DNA of 64,000 nucleotides, taken from NCBI RefSeq assembly GCF_002899715.1, contig NZ_PPEK01000002.1, positions 62,001-126,000 of the forward strand, written 5' to 3'. The notes under the pieces were generated by a model. That model ran no database searches. It worked only from the letters and a program-made list of their open reading frames with translations, and was not told where the DNA came from. The translations under genes and the position numbers were made by a program. Shown piece by piece: positions 56,273 to 64,000 of the stretch. Origin of the DNA: Enteroscipio rubneri. Lineage in GTDB: Bacteria > Actinomycetota > Coriobacteriia > Coriobacteriales > Eggerthellaceae. Position 1 is the stretch's first letter. Each line of letters starts with the position of its first letter.

Positions 56273-57220
56273 TCACACACGTCCACGCGCAAGCCAATGA
56301 GCGTTGATCGGACAGATGCTTTCCGAGATGTTCAGCAGTACCTCCCGAAAGATCGTGATCTGGTCGGCCTGCTCGTTCTTGCGCCAGATGAGGTGGTAGG
56401 GGAAAGCCGCGTCAGGCTCTTCGATGGGCAGGGGAAGGTAGTCATCCAGCGAGCCGGGAAAGAGCCGCTTGGAGAAATTCGAGCGCGGGGTCACCAAGAT
56501 GCTTTCCTCCAGATTCGAGAACGAGAAATCGCGCGTTGAGTCGGCGAAGATAAGCTCTTGCTCGACAACGACGCCATGGCGGCGGAAGAACTCGTCCACG
56601 GCAAGGGTTCCGCGCGCGAAGCCGAGGCTGCCGATGGGGTGTACGACCAACCGTCCCTCCAGATCATGCACGGATATTGCTTCGCGATCCGCCAGCGGGT
56701 GCTGGCGACTCACGATGGCCACCAAAGGCACCGTTGCCAGAATGCACGAATCGCAGCGCGGATCGGTCTCTTCGTCTTGCAGGGCGACCTCGACAAACAG
56801 ATCGATCTGCCTCGACGCAAGCTGATCGAAGGGCGACTGGGTGCCGCAATGCGCCAAGGAGAGCGTGAAGCCGGGATCGTGCGCAGCCAGATATGCTTTC
56901 GCCTCGGACACCAACCTCACCATAGCGTCGTCCTCGATGCTCCCCGCCAGGCGGACTTCGCGCGTCGCGGATCTCACGTGCCGTTTGGCCTCATCGTAGA
57001 GATTGAGCATCTTCTGCGCGTCGATGCTGAAGACGCGCCCCTGCGAGGTCAGTTCGATCCCCTGGAGGTTGCGTTTGAACAGCGTGCAGCCGAATTCCTT
57101 TTCAAGCGCGGCCATGTGCTTGCTCAACGAGGACTGCGTGAGATTGAGGTACTTGGCTGCTGCGGTGAAATTCATATGCCGAACAACGACGAGAAACTCG
57201 TTCAGATAGCTTGAATTCAT
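56273..57220 (-). CDS. LysR family transcriptional regulator
   Basis: A 315-residue LysR regulator. The N-terminal winged helix (1-60) has HMNFTAAAKYLNLTQSSLSK and HMAALEKEFGCTLFKRN. The effector domain (about 90-300) includes IDLFVEVALQDEETDPRC and TVPLVAIVSRQHPLA. Its ligand is not known. The gene is divergent from the molybdoenzyme operon, with 230 bases between, so it probably controls it. The ATG at 57220 has a GAGAGGG site nearby; a longer frame upstream has no HTH content. The gap contains an imperfect ATTC-GAAT repeat but no convincing LysR box. Confidence 0.92.
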   Translation of the reverse strand: MNSSYLNEFLVVVRHMNFTAAAKYLNLTQSSLSKHMAALEKEFGCTLFKRNLQGIELTSQGRVFSIDAQKMLNLYDEAKRHVRSATREVRLAGSIEDDAMVRLVSEAKAYLAAHDPGFTLSLAHCGTQSPFDQLASRQIDLFVEVALQDEETDPRCDSCILATVPLVAIVSRQHPLADREAISVHDLEGRLVVHPIGSLGFARGTLAVDEFFRRHGVVVEQELIFADSTRDFSFSNLEESILVTPRSNFSKRLFPGSLDDYLPLPIEEPDAAFPYHLIWRKNEQADQITIFREVLLNISESICPINAHWLARGRV

Positions 57221-57300
57221 GTCCCTCTCCCCGCGAGGCGCTTCGTTTTGGAATGGCATGATTCCATTGCGCGATCGCATTGCGCTCGAATCGTCATGTC

Positions 57301-57327
57301 TTTGATTCCCCTTCTGGTAAGTATAAA
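57301..57327 (+). promoter_or_regulatory. Possible promoter of the molybdoenzyme operon
   Basis: TTTGAT (57301-57306) and TATAAA (57322-57327) are spaced by 15 bases, about 124 bases before the catalytic gene. The spacing is short, consistent with an activated promoter. Confidence 0.3.
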
Positions 57328-57450
57328 TGATTTCAGAGGCATCGTCGTGAAAGGGGGACGTGCCAAAAGACAGCGAATACGAGCAATCTTGAGGCTCGGG
57401 GGGATTCGAGAGGCGCTCTGAGCCGTCGATCGAAGAGGAGGAGATGCAAC

Positions 57451-60400
57451 TTGTCAACGAATACCATGAGTCGGCGCACATTCGCCAAGGTGGGCGTCGG
57501 ATCGGCCCTCGCCGCGGTTCTGGCTCCGGGCTCACTGACCGGATTGGAGCAGGCGAGCGCCGAAGAGCTCAATGCCGACAACGGAGAGGTCAAGCGCATC
57601 CGCAGCCACTGCCGCGCCTGCGGAAAGATGGAATGCCCGATCTGGGTCAGCGTGAAGAACGGGCGTGTGATCAAGATCGAGGGGGACGAGTCGGCTATTT
57701 CGTCGCATGGCAACTGCTGCTGCAAAGGCCGCGGCGCCATGCAGGCGCTATATCATCCCGACCGCATCAAGTACCCGATGAAGCGCACGAATCCCAAGGG
57801 CGAGGATCCCGGCTGGGTGCGCATCTCGTGGGATGAGGCCATCCAGCAAGCGGCCGACGGGCTGAGGAAAATCGTCGAGGATCCGAAAAACAACGGGTGG
57901 CATTCCATTAAGATTCTGCACGGCACCGGCCGTACCACCACATACGCCACCGAGAGTCTGCCGGCGGTGGTGGGGACTTCCAATCAGGGCTCGACCGCGG
58001 GGCAGGTATGCAAGGGTCCGCGTATTGCAAGCGGCGCGATGATCGCCTATGCATCTCCGCACTGGGTGGCCAGCAACGATGGTGCGAAGTGCTTCTTCCA
58101 ATGGGGTACCAACCAGGAGGTTTCGAACTACGACACGGCCGGCAAGGTGGCCGCTGAGATGAAGTCCAATTCCGAGGTGTCGATCTGCGTTGGCCCGCGG
58201 CTGCAGAATCTGGGCAAGGAGTGCGACTATCAGCTGCATCTTCGGCCCGGCACCGATGATGCACTTGCGCAGGCCCTGATCAACGTCATCATTCAGAATA
58301 AAACCTACGACGAGCTGTTCATCAAGCGCTGGACCAACGGCCCCATGCTCGTGGTGGACGATCTCGAGCCGAGCGGGTTTGCATGGACGAACAAGTACGA
58401 GATGCCCGGCGCCTATCCACTCAATATACGCACCCGTCTGCTCAAGGAGAGCGATATGGTGGAGGGCGGTTCGCCGCAGAAGTTCGCGGTGTGGAACGCC
58501 AGGCAGGGCAAGGTCACCTTCTTCGACGCGCCGTCGGGTTTGTGGGAAGGCGAGACGGGCCCGACGTATCCCGACCCGGAGAAGGACTGCGAGGTGCTGC
58601 ATCCCAGCTACCTGACTCCCGAGGACGACAACTACGACGACACCGCTGCTTTGAACACGATCGATCCGGGCTTTCCCGAGGCGCTTAACCTCGACCCGGC
58701 GCTTGAGGGGGAGTTCGAGGTCACGCTGAAGGACGGCAGGACGGTCAGGGCCGTCCCTGTGTGGCAGCGGTTCGCCCAGCGCGTGGCGTACTGGACGCCC
58801 GAGCGCGCCGCCGAGCATTGCTGGCTTGACGCCGACCTGATCCGCGAGACGGCGCTTGCCTACAGCAAGGAGCCGGGCATGGGCGGCATCATGTACAACC
58901 TACCCATCGAGCATACTGGCAACGCGACCGAGACGTGCCGCACCATCTTGTGCCTGAGCGGCGTCACCAACAATATCGACACGTTCGGCGGCAATCGCGG
59001 AAGCGACCTGCTCTACTTCTTGTACAACACCTATTTCCAGTACCATACGCCCTTTGTCGACAATAAACTGACGCCGGACCAATCGGGCCAGTGCGCCGGC
59101 GCGGTGGGCGAGGACGGCACGCCGGGCGCGGGGCGCTTCCCGCTCATCCCCTGGGCCGGCCAGGTGGGCAACGCAGCTATCTTCCACGATCAAACCACCT
59201 GCACCGACCAAATCATGTCGGGCAAGCCCTATCCCATCCGCGGCATGATCTCATGCACGGGCAGCCACTTCCATTCCGGCAACGCCGTTGCCAACTGGGA
59301 GGCATTCAAGACGCTCGATTTCTACCTGGGCTGGGAGCTGTGGTGGACGCCGACCATCGAGCTTGCCGACATCGTCTTGCCGGCGCGCCACTTCTTGGAG
59401 AATACGTGCGTGCGCGCTTCGCAGAACGGCGAAGGCGGTTTCGGAGCCATGGTCAAGATCGTCGAGCCGATGGCTGAAAGCAAGTGGGACAGCCTCTCCC
59501 TCATCAACGAGCTGGCTCCCGCGCTCGGCGCACCCTGGTGGCCCGCGGATAAGTCGCAGGTCCCGTTCCTCGGGCAGTTCGGCGACGCGCAATGGCCAAC
59601 CGAGGAGCAGGCGCTCGACATGTCGGTCATCACCATGAAGCCCATGGACTTCATGGGTGGACACGTCATGCAGGCGGGCGGCCCGACCGAGCTGGGGCTT
59701 GACGGCGCCCCGTTGCAGTTCGACAGCTACCAGGATTTCTGCGACAAGTTCCAGGAGCATGGGCAGTGGTCGCTCAAGAAAATGTCGCCGTTTGGCTATT
59801 ACAAGCGCTATCTGTGGGGTTGGCTGCGCTCGGTTGAGGGGTACTTCGATTCCGAGAGCGAGGACTTCATGGTGACCGGTAAGCCCGGTCCGCTCGGATT
59901 CCCCACGCCGACGGGCAAGTTCGAGTTGTGGTCGACCGTCTTGGAGTCATACCCCGCCGACACGCAGGGCGTGGAGCGCGAGGTCGGCCTTGAGGACGAT
60001 TACCTGGCGGCTCTGCCGATCGTGCGCGAGCCCTACGAGAGTCCCTATCAGACCCCCGAGGTCTACGAGGAGTATCCGCTCATCATGACCACCGGGCACC
60101 GCAACCCACTGTACTTCCATAGCGAAGGCCGTCAGCAGCCCTACATGCGCGAGCTCTACCCCGTGCCGCATTTCCAGATTCACCCCGACACGGCCGCCCA
60201 GCTCGGCATCGAGCAAGGCGACTGGTGCTGGATCGAGTCGCGCCGCGGAAGGGTCCGCGAGACGGCCGATCTGTTCGCCGGCATCGACCCGAGGATCATC
60301 GAGGCGGATCACGGCTGGTGGTATCCCGAGCTGCCCGCGCCGAAACACGGCTGGGATCTCTCGAACGTCAACGTCCTGGTCGATCAGTACGCCCAGGACC

Positions 60401-60588
60401 CCGTTCTGGGCAGCACGACTCTGCGCGCCTATCTGGTGAAGGTTTACAAGGCTACGCCGGAGAACTGCCCGGACGGCCATGTGGTGCCGCGCGATCCCGA
60501 CACCGGGATCGAGATCATCACCTCGGGCGACGATCCGCGTCTGAGGGAGTGGATGCCCCTGACCGAAGAAGAGAAGGAGGCGCTGTAA
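57451..60588 (+). CDS. Tat-exported molybdopterin oxidoreductase, catalytic subunit (probable Mo-Cys ligand)
   Basis: A 1045-residue enzyme of the DMSO reductase superfamily. A Tat signal (SRRTFAKVGVGSALAAVLAP, 7-26) leads it outside. A [4Fe-4S] motif uses C54, C57, C62 and one of C89-C91. QVCKGPRIASG places Cys187 at the Mo-ligand position, aligning with the selenocysteine site of formate dehydrogenase (RVUHGPSVAGL). Later motifs include PLIMTTGHRNPLYFHSEGRQ. The substrate is unknown; catechol dehydroxylase-like or acetylene hydratase/thiosulfate-type enzymes are possibilities in these organisms. The TTG start has AGGAGGAG seven bases upstream. It overlaps the next gene by one base. Confidence 0.88.
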   Translation: MSTNTMSRRTFAKVGVGSALAAVLAPGSLTGLEQASAEELNADNGEVKRIRSHCRACGKMECPIWVSVKNGRVIKIEGDESAISSHGNCCCKGRGAMQALYHPDRIKYPMKRTNPKGEDPGWVRISWDEAIQQAADGLRKIVEDPKNNGWHSIKILHGTGRTTTYATESLPAVVGTSNQGSTAGQVCKGPRIASGAMIAYASPHWVASNDGAKCFFQWGTNQEVSNYDTAGKVAAEMKSNSEVSICVGPRLQNLGKECDYQLHLRPGTDDALAQALINVIIQNKTYDELFIKRWTNGPMLVVDDLEPSGFAWTNKYEMPGAYPLNIRTRLLKESDMVEGGSPQKFAVWNARQGKVTFFDAPSGLWEGETGPTYPDPEKDCEVLHPSYLTPEDDNYDDTAALNTIDPGFPEALNLDPALEGEFEVTLKDGRTVRAVPVWQRFAQRVAYWTPERAAEHCWLDADLIRETALAYSKEPGMGGIMYNLPIEHTGNATETCRTILCLSGVTNNIDTFGGNRGSDLLYFLYNTYFQYHTPFVDNKLTPDQSGQCAGAVGEDGTPGAGRFPLIPWAGQVGNAAIFHDQTTCTDQIMSGKPYPIRGMISCTGSHFHSGNAVANWEAFKTLDFYLGWELWWTPTIELADIVLPARHFLENTCVRASQNGEGGFGAMVKIVEPMAESKWDSLSLINELAPALGAPWWPADKSQVPFLGQFGDAQWPTEEQALDMSVITMKPMDFMGGHVMQAGGPTELGLDGAPLQFDSYQDFCDKFQEHGQWSLKKMSPFGYYKRYLWGWLRSVEGYFDSESEDFMVTGKPGPLGFPTPTGKFELWSTVLESYPADTQGVEREVGLEDDYLAALPIVREPYESPYQTPEVYEEYPLIMTTGHRNPLYFHSEGRQQPYMRELYPVPHFQIHPDTAAQLGIEQGDWCWIESRRGRVRETADLFAGIDPRIIEADHGWWYPELPAPKHGWDLSNVNVLVDQYAQDPVLGSTTLRAYLVKVYKATPENCPDGHVVPRDPDTGIEIITSGDDPRLREWMPLTEEEKEAL

Positions 60589-61166
60589 TGCAGTATGCGA
60601 TCGTAACCGAATGCAACAAGTGCGTATGCTGCTATGCATGCACGGTTGCCTGCAAAGTGGAGAACAACCCGCCTCTGGGCAACCATTGGACGAAGATCCT
60701 GCGCGTCGGCCCCAATCCCATCAACGAAGGCGATACGTTTCCCGACGTGGAGATGTACTACCTGCCGATGAAGTGTCAGCACTGCCGCACGCCGGAATGC
60801 GTGAGCGTCTGCCCTACGGGCGCCTCGCAGAAGCTGGAAGACGGCACCGTGCAGATTGACAAAGAGAAGTGCATCGGATGCCAATTCTGCGTGATGGCGT
60901 GCCCCTATGATGTGCGCGCGCTCAACAAGGAAACGAAGGTCGTCGAGAAGTGCACGATGTGCGAGCAGCTGATCGCGGCCGGCGGGCAGCCGGAATGCGT
61001 GAGCGCCTGTACCGGAGGCGCCCTGCACTTCGGCGACCTCGATGACGCGTCGAGCGAGGTATCAAAGCTGGTCGCCGAGGCGGGCGACAGGGCCCATACC
61101 CTGCCCGACGTCGGCAACGGGCCGACAAACATCTATATCCTCGACAAGCAGAAATGGAGGCTGTGA
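60588..61166 (+). CDS. DmsB/NrfC-type iron-sulfur subunit
   Basis: A 192-residue electron-transfer subunit with four [4Fe-4S] clusters: CVCCYACTVACK (about 12-23), CQHCRTPECVSVCP (about 63-76), CIGCQFCVMACP (about 96-107) and CTMCEQLIAAGGQPECVSAC (about 124-143). The first motif also holds extra Cys (CNKCVCCYAC). There is no signal peptide; the protein is expected to be exported together with the Tat catalytic subunit. It starts on the last base of the catalytic gene, with GGAGG eight bases upstream. Confidence 0.93.
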   Translation: MQYAIVTECNKCVCCYACTVACKVENNPPLGNHWTKILRVGPNPINEGDTFPDVEMYYLPMKCQHCRTPECVSVCPTGASQKLEDGTVQIDKEKCIGCQFCVMACPYDVRALNKETKVVEKCTMCEQLIAAGGQPECVSACTGGALHFGDLDDASSEVSKLVAEAGDRAHTLPDVGNGPTNIYILDKQKWRL

Positions 61167-61168
61167 AC

Positions 61169-62047
61169 ATGGAGCTCCAGTGGCCTCTCGTAGTCTTCAC
61201 CACATTCATATGCCTGTCCGCCGGGACGTTCGGGTTCATCTCCGTCGCCTCGATGAAGAAGGAGTATGCGCGCATACAGCTCCCCGGCCTCATTACGGCG
61301 TTTGCCGCGCTCGTGATCGGAGGACTGGCAAGCGTTCTGCACCTCCAGACGCCGGCGCGCTACTTCGGCCAGTTCGGCAATATCACGTCGGGCATCAACC
61401 AGGAGCTCATCGCGCTTGGCCTGGTTGCCATCACCATGGTGGTCTACTTCGTGCGGCTCAGGCGAAAGGGCGATGTCGGAAGGGCGGTCAAAGTCGTCTC
61501 GGCGCTGCTCTCGGTCGTGCTCGTGCTCGTGATGAGCCATTCCTACATGATGGCGTCCATGCCCGCATGGAACACCATTTTGCTGCCGCTGTACTACCTG
61601 TTGGATGCCGCCTCGCTGGGAGCGCTTGTCATGGCGCTGCTCATGGCCGTCTGCACGGAGGATGACACGGCTTGCTCGAAGGCGATCGTCGTCGCGATTG
61701 CGGCCGTCGTCCTGCTCGCGCTCGCAGTCGTGGCCTTCGCTGTCTTTTTCTGCTCGCTTGCCGGCGCCGGATACACGCAGGCGATGCACGTCGATCTGCT
61801 GACGGTGCCTCCTGTCGATCCCGCCTCGATTGGCGAGCGGATGCTCTCGGGCGATCTTGCCATGCTGTTCTGGGGCGGCGTCGTGGCGGTGGGACTCGTC
61901 CTTCCGCTGGCGGCCCTGGTCGTCTCGCGCAAGGCACCCCGGGCAAGCGTTGGGGCGACGGCGACGGCGGTCGTCCTGGTTCTTCTGGGCGGGCTGGCCT
62001 TCCGCGCGTTGCTCTACTGCGCCGGCGCCTCCCTGCTGGTTTACTGA
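61169..62047 (+). CDS. DmsC-type membrane anchor subunit
   Basis: A 292-residue integral membrane protein with about eight helices, the size of DmsC anchors that take electrons from quinol. LQTPARYFGQFGNITSGINQEL (about 60-82) is a typical DmsC loop. GGAGG lies eight bases before the ATG at 61169; an in-frame ATG at 61154 has a weak site. It lies two bases after the iron-sulfur gene. A hairpin at 62060 follows in the operon. Confidence 0.88.
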   Translation: MELQWPLVVFTTFICLSAGTFGFISVASMKKEYARIQLPGLITAFAALVIGGLASVLHLQTPARYFGQFGNITSGINQELIALGLVAITMVVYFVRLRRKGDVGRAVKVVSALLSVVLVLVMSHSYMMASMPAWNTILLPLYYLLDAASLGALVMALLMAVCTEDDTACSKAIVVAIAAVVLLALAVVAFAVFFCSLAGAGYTQAMHVDLLTVPPVDPASIGERMLSGDLAMLFWGGVVAVGLVLPLAALVVSRKAPRASVGATATAVVLVLLGGLAFRALLYCAGASLLVY

Positions 62048-62059
62048 CATTGAGCGATT

Positions 62060-62094
62060 CCGCGCGCCCGCCTGCCACGCGCACGGGCGCGCGG
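62060..62094 (+). repeat. GC-rich hairpin inside the molybdoenzyme operon
   Basis: A perfect 11-bp stem (CCGCGCGCCCG with CGGGCGCGCGG) with a 13-base loop lies between the anchor and chaperone genes. It has no U-run, so it is more likely an mRNA-stability or processing element than a terminator. Confidence 0.6.
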
Positions 62095-62123
62095 ATACGC
62101 GCGGCACCTGAGAGGATGCAGTT

Positions 62124-62810
62124 ATGGAAGCAACGAATTTGGCGGAGCTTGACGACGCCATGCGCCATCGTATGGAGATGTACGCCTTGCTGGCGCGCCT
62201 GTACCGCGAAGAAGTCGACGGGGATCTTCTGCAGATGCTGCAGGAAGGCGGCGTGACGGTCTCTGGGGACGCATCGCTTGACGAGGGATTGTATCTCATG
62301 CGGCGCTATCTCGCATCGTCCGATGCATCGACGCTCGATCTGGCGAAAGACTACGCCAAGGTATTCTGCGGCGCCGCTTCGACCAACAAGACCGCGGCCT
62401 ATCCCTACGAGTCGGTCTTCACGAGCGAGAAGGGCCTTCTCATGCAGGAGGCTCGCGACGAGGTGCTTGCGTGGTACCACCGTTACGGCCTCGGGCGAAG
62501 CGAACGGTATCACGAGTGCGAGGACCACGTTGCGCTCGAGTTCGAGTTTTTCGCATTCCTCATCGGCAAGTATCTCGATGCGTCCGCGTCCGGGCAAGCG
62601 GCCTCGGCCGAACAGCTGCTGGCCGCACAGCGGGATTTCATGCAGGGACACCTGGTCAATTGGGTGCCGGCGTTCTGCCGGCACGTGAACCTCCGAGCGA
62701 AGACGGACTTCTATCGCGGCTTGGCGCAGTTGACGGCGGCCTACGTGAAGCGGGATTTCGCCGCATTGAAGGAGACGGCGGGCGCATTCGCGAGCGCGGA
62801 GCGGTGCTAG
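62124..62810 (+). CDS. TorD/DmsD family chaperone
   Basis: A 228-residue, mainly helical protein of the TorD/DmsD (NarJ-like) family, which guards molybdoenzyme folding and Tat export. The motif KTAAYPYESVFTSEKGL (about 88-104) and ECEDHVALEFEFFAFLIGK (about 132-150) are characteristic. GAGAGGA lies about nine bases before the ATG. It comes after the catalytic subunits and is presumably specific to the DmsA-like enzyme in this operon. Confidence 0.92.
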   Translation: MEATNLAELDDAMRHRMEMYALLARLYREEVDGDLLQMLQEGGVTVSGDASLDEGLYLMRRYLASSDASTLDLAKDYAKVFCGAASTNKTAAYPYESVFTSEKGLLMQEARDEVLAWYHRYGLGRSERYHECEDHVALEFEFFAFLIGKYLDASASGQAASAEQLLAAQRDFMQGHLVNWVPAFCRHVNLRAKTDFYRGLAQLTAAYVKRDFAALKETAGAFASAERC

Positions 62811-62811
62811 C

Positions 62812-63486
62812 ATGGCTGGCGAAGCGGGCTCGGCGAAGCCGAAGGCGCCTCATGGCCCGAGCATGGGCCGCCGGGATTTCGTGTACGCAGCCGGCGCGAT
62901 AGCGGGATTGGCGTGCGTGGGCGGCGCCGCGAAACTCGCGCCCGGAGACGAGAGTCTGATTCGACCGCCGGGAGGCGGCGACGAACAGGAGTTTTTTGCC
63001 CGGTGCACGCGCTGCGATCGCTGCCGCAGCGCGTGTCCCACCCGGGTCATCGCGCCGGCGACGCTCGAGGACGGACTGCTCTCAATTCGAAGCCCCAAGA
63101 TGAACTTCAAGTTGGGATGGTGCAATTTCTGCGGGGCGTGCGCCGAAGTCTGTCCGACCGGCGCGCTTGCGACGTCGGGCGGCGCGCGCTTCGCGTTCGA
63201 TCCGATGCCCGATGACGAGTTCTTCGAAACGTCGCTCGTGCTGGGGCATGCGGTTGTCAACGAAGACCGCTGCATCGCCTGGAAGGGGCAGAGCGCATGT
63301 GTTCTGTGCTCGCAGGCGTGTCCCTACGAAGCGATATCGCTTGACGAGTACGACAGGCCTGTGGTCGATGAGAACGCATGCAACGGCTGCGGGGTCTGCG
63401 AAAACCGCTGTCCGTCCTCCCGGCTGTTGAGCTATGGGGGAGGGGATGTGCGCGGCATCGAGGTGGAGCCTGCGCTCGTGCGCTGA
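62812..63486 (+). CDS. NapG-type Tat iron-sulfur protein
   Basis: A 224-residue protein with a Tat signal (GRRDFVYAAGAIAGLACVGG, 19-38) and four [4Fe-4S] motifs: CTRCDRCRSACP (about 65-76), CNFCGACAEVCP (about 103-114), CIAWKGQSACVLCSQACP (about 154-171) and CNGCGVCENRCP (about 190-201). NapG works with NapH to pass electrons from quinol to periplasmic enzymes. It begins one base after the chaperone stop codon. This is a second electron route beside the DmsBC pair. Confidence 0.92.
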   Translation: MAGEAGSAKPKAPHGPSMGRRDFVYAAGAIAGLACVGGAAKLAPGDESLIRPPGGGDEQEFFARCTRCDRCRSACPTRVIAPATLEDGLLSIRSPKMNFKLGWCNFCGACAEVCPTGALATSGGARFAFDPMPDDEFFETSLVLGHAVVNEDRCIAWKGQSACVLCSQACPYEAISLDEYDRPVVDENACNGCGVCENRCPSSRLLSYGGGDVRGIEVEPALVR

Positions 63487-63520
63487 CGGAGCACCTCTCC
63501 TTCGAGAAAGAGTGCGTGTC

Positions 63521-64000
63521 ATGAAAAGAAAGATTCCGGTGACGTATCTCCGCGTGGCTGCCATGCTTTTGTTTTTTGCGCTCGTGCTTGTCGGGCTTGC
63601 GACGAACCTTGCGCCGGGTACCCCGTCCTCGTTCGGATTCGGCAGCATCGCGGCGATATGTCCGCTCGGCTCGCTTGAGGTGCTCATCGCATCGAAGACG
63701 TTCATCCCGCTGGCGGTGGCCTCCTTGGCGTGCCTGATCATCATCGCCTTCGTGCTGGGCAAGGTGTTCTGTGGCTGGGTCTGTCCCGTGCCCCTGTCCC
63801 TGCTGCTCGCCCCGAAAAAGGAGCGCGAGCTTTCCCGCGAGGCCGACGACGAGGACGGCGACCCCGTCTTGTCGCATCCTCATCCCGAGACGAGGGCGCG
63901 CCCTCGTTTTGATTCACGCTTCGCGGTGCTTTTGGGTGCGCTGGGTTCAACGGCGGTGTTCGGATTTCCGGTTTTCTGTCTTGTGTGCCCGATCGGCCTG
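63521..64000 (+). CDS. NapH-type membrane ferredoxin (partial, runs off window)
   Basis: The first 160 residues are visible. The start is MKRKIPVTYLRVAAMLLFFA, then helices with ICPLGSLEVL, VLGKVFCGWVCPVPLSLLL (a cytoplasmic Cys-pair motif) and VFCLVCPIGL at the window edge. These are the signatures of NapH/PceC-like four-helix quinol oxidases. It lies 34 bases after napG. An acidic loop (READDEDGDPV) follows the third helix. The C-terminal ferredoxin domains lie outside the window. Confidence 0.9.
   Translation, partial: MKRKIPVTYLRVAAMLLFFALVLVGLATNLAPGTPSSFGFGSIAAICPLGSLEVLIASKTFIPLAVASLACLIIIAFVLGKVFCGWVCPVPLSLLLAPKKERELSREADDEDGDPVLSHPHPETRARPRFDSRFAVLLGALGSTAVFGFPVFCLVCPIGL

Overview
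The window looks like a piece of chromosome from a GC-rich Gram-positive anaerobe of the Coriobacteriia, most likely Eggerthellaceae (Eggerthella or Gordonibacter type). This is inferred from several things seen together: high GC, frequent GTG and TTG starts, an actinobacterial rapZ-yvcK-whiA cluster, Tat-exported molybdopterin and flavin reductases with their own quinol-oxidising modules, and a LuxR regulator carrying a large multi-helix membrane domain. No rRNA, CRISPR array, insertion sequence or prophage was seen. The species cannot be fixed from the sequence alone.

Layout. 1-7508: tail of a MATE pump, then a minus-strand run: ATP-grasp enzyme, TIGR01906 membrane protein, a broken second copy of that protein's end, gltX, a four-cluster Fe-S protein overlapping gltX, a proline-rich membrane protein with duplicated C-terminal domains, and a PaaI-type thioesterase. 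7783-16709: metK, priA, an auxin-efflux-type carrier, the primary sigma factor rpoD and a fused rlmKL. 16785-22750: a YczE/YitT-like membrane protein, two tRNAs (CAU and Val-CAC), a multi-PAS diguanylate cyclase, a Cys-rich unknown and trpS. 22851-31580: the conserved translation/transcription operon rimP-nusA-ylxR-infB, then rbfA-nrnA-truB-ribF. 31618-36558: an LtaS-like phosphoglycerol transferase, a K+-dependent-type membrane pyrophosphatase and two tiny coupled ORFs. 36711-42000: a family III CoA-transferase, an enoyl-CoA hydratase, and a coupled pair made of an active-looking diguanylate cyclase and a degenerate GGDEF partner.

42079-50321: glutamate dehydrogenase, an orphan membrane protein, then an MFS transporter, a membrane-bound LuxR regulator, a small 2x[4Fe-4S] ferredoxin and a Tat/lipoprotein flavin reductase. 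The last four read as one respiratory reduction module: uptake, sensing, electron supply and reduction. 50604-56185: a perfect parS site, then uvrC-rapZ-yvcK-whiA. 56273-64000: a LysR regulator divergent from a molybdoenzyme operon with a DmsA-like catalytic subunit with probable Mo-Cys ligand, DmsB, DmsC, TorD-like chaperone, NapG-like and NapH-like proteins; it runs off the window end.

The best candidates for something undescribed are the molybdoenzyme operon of unknown substrate with both DmsC and NapGH electron inputs, the LuxR/MFS/flavin-reductase module with a palindromic operator, the two tiny ORFs whose ribosome binding site lies in a terminator stem, and the rlmKL gene that has lost one methyltransferase catalytic motif. 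The parS site suggests the window lies in the origin-proximal part of the chromosome.
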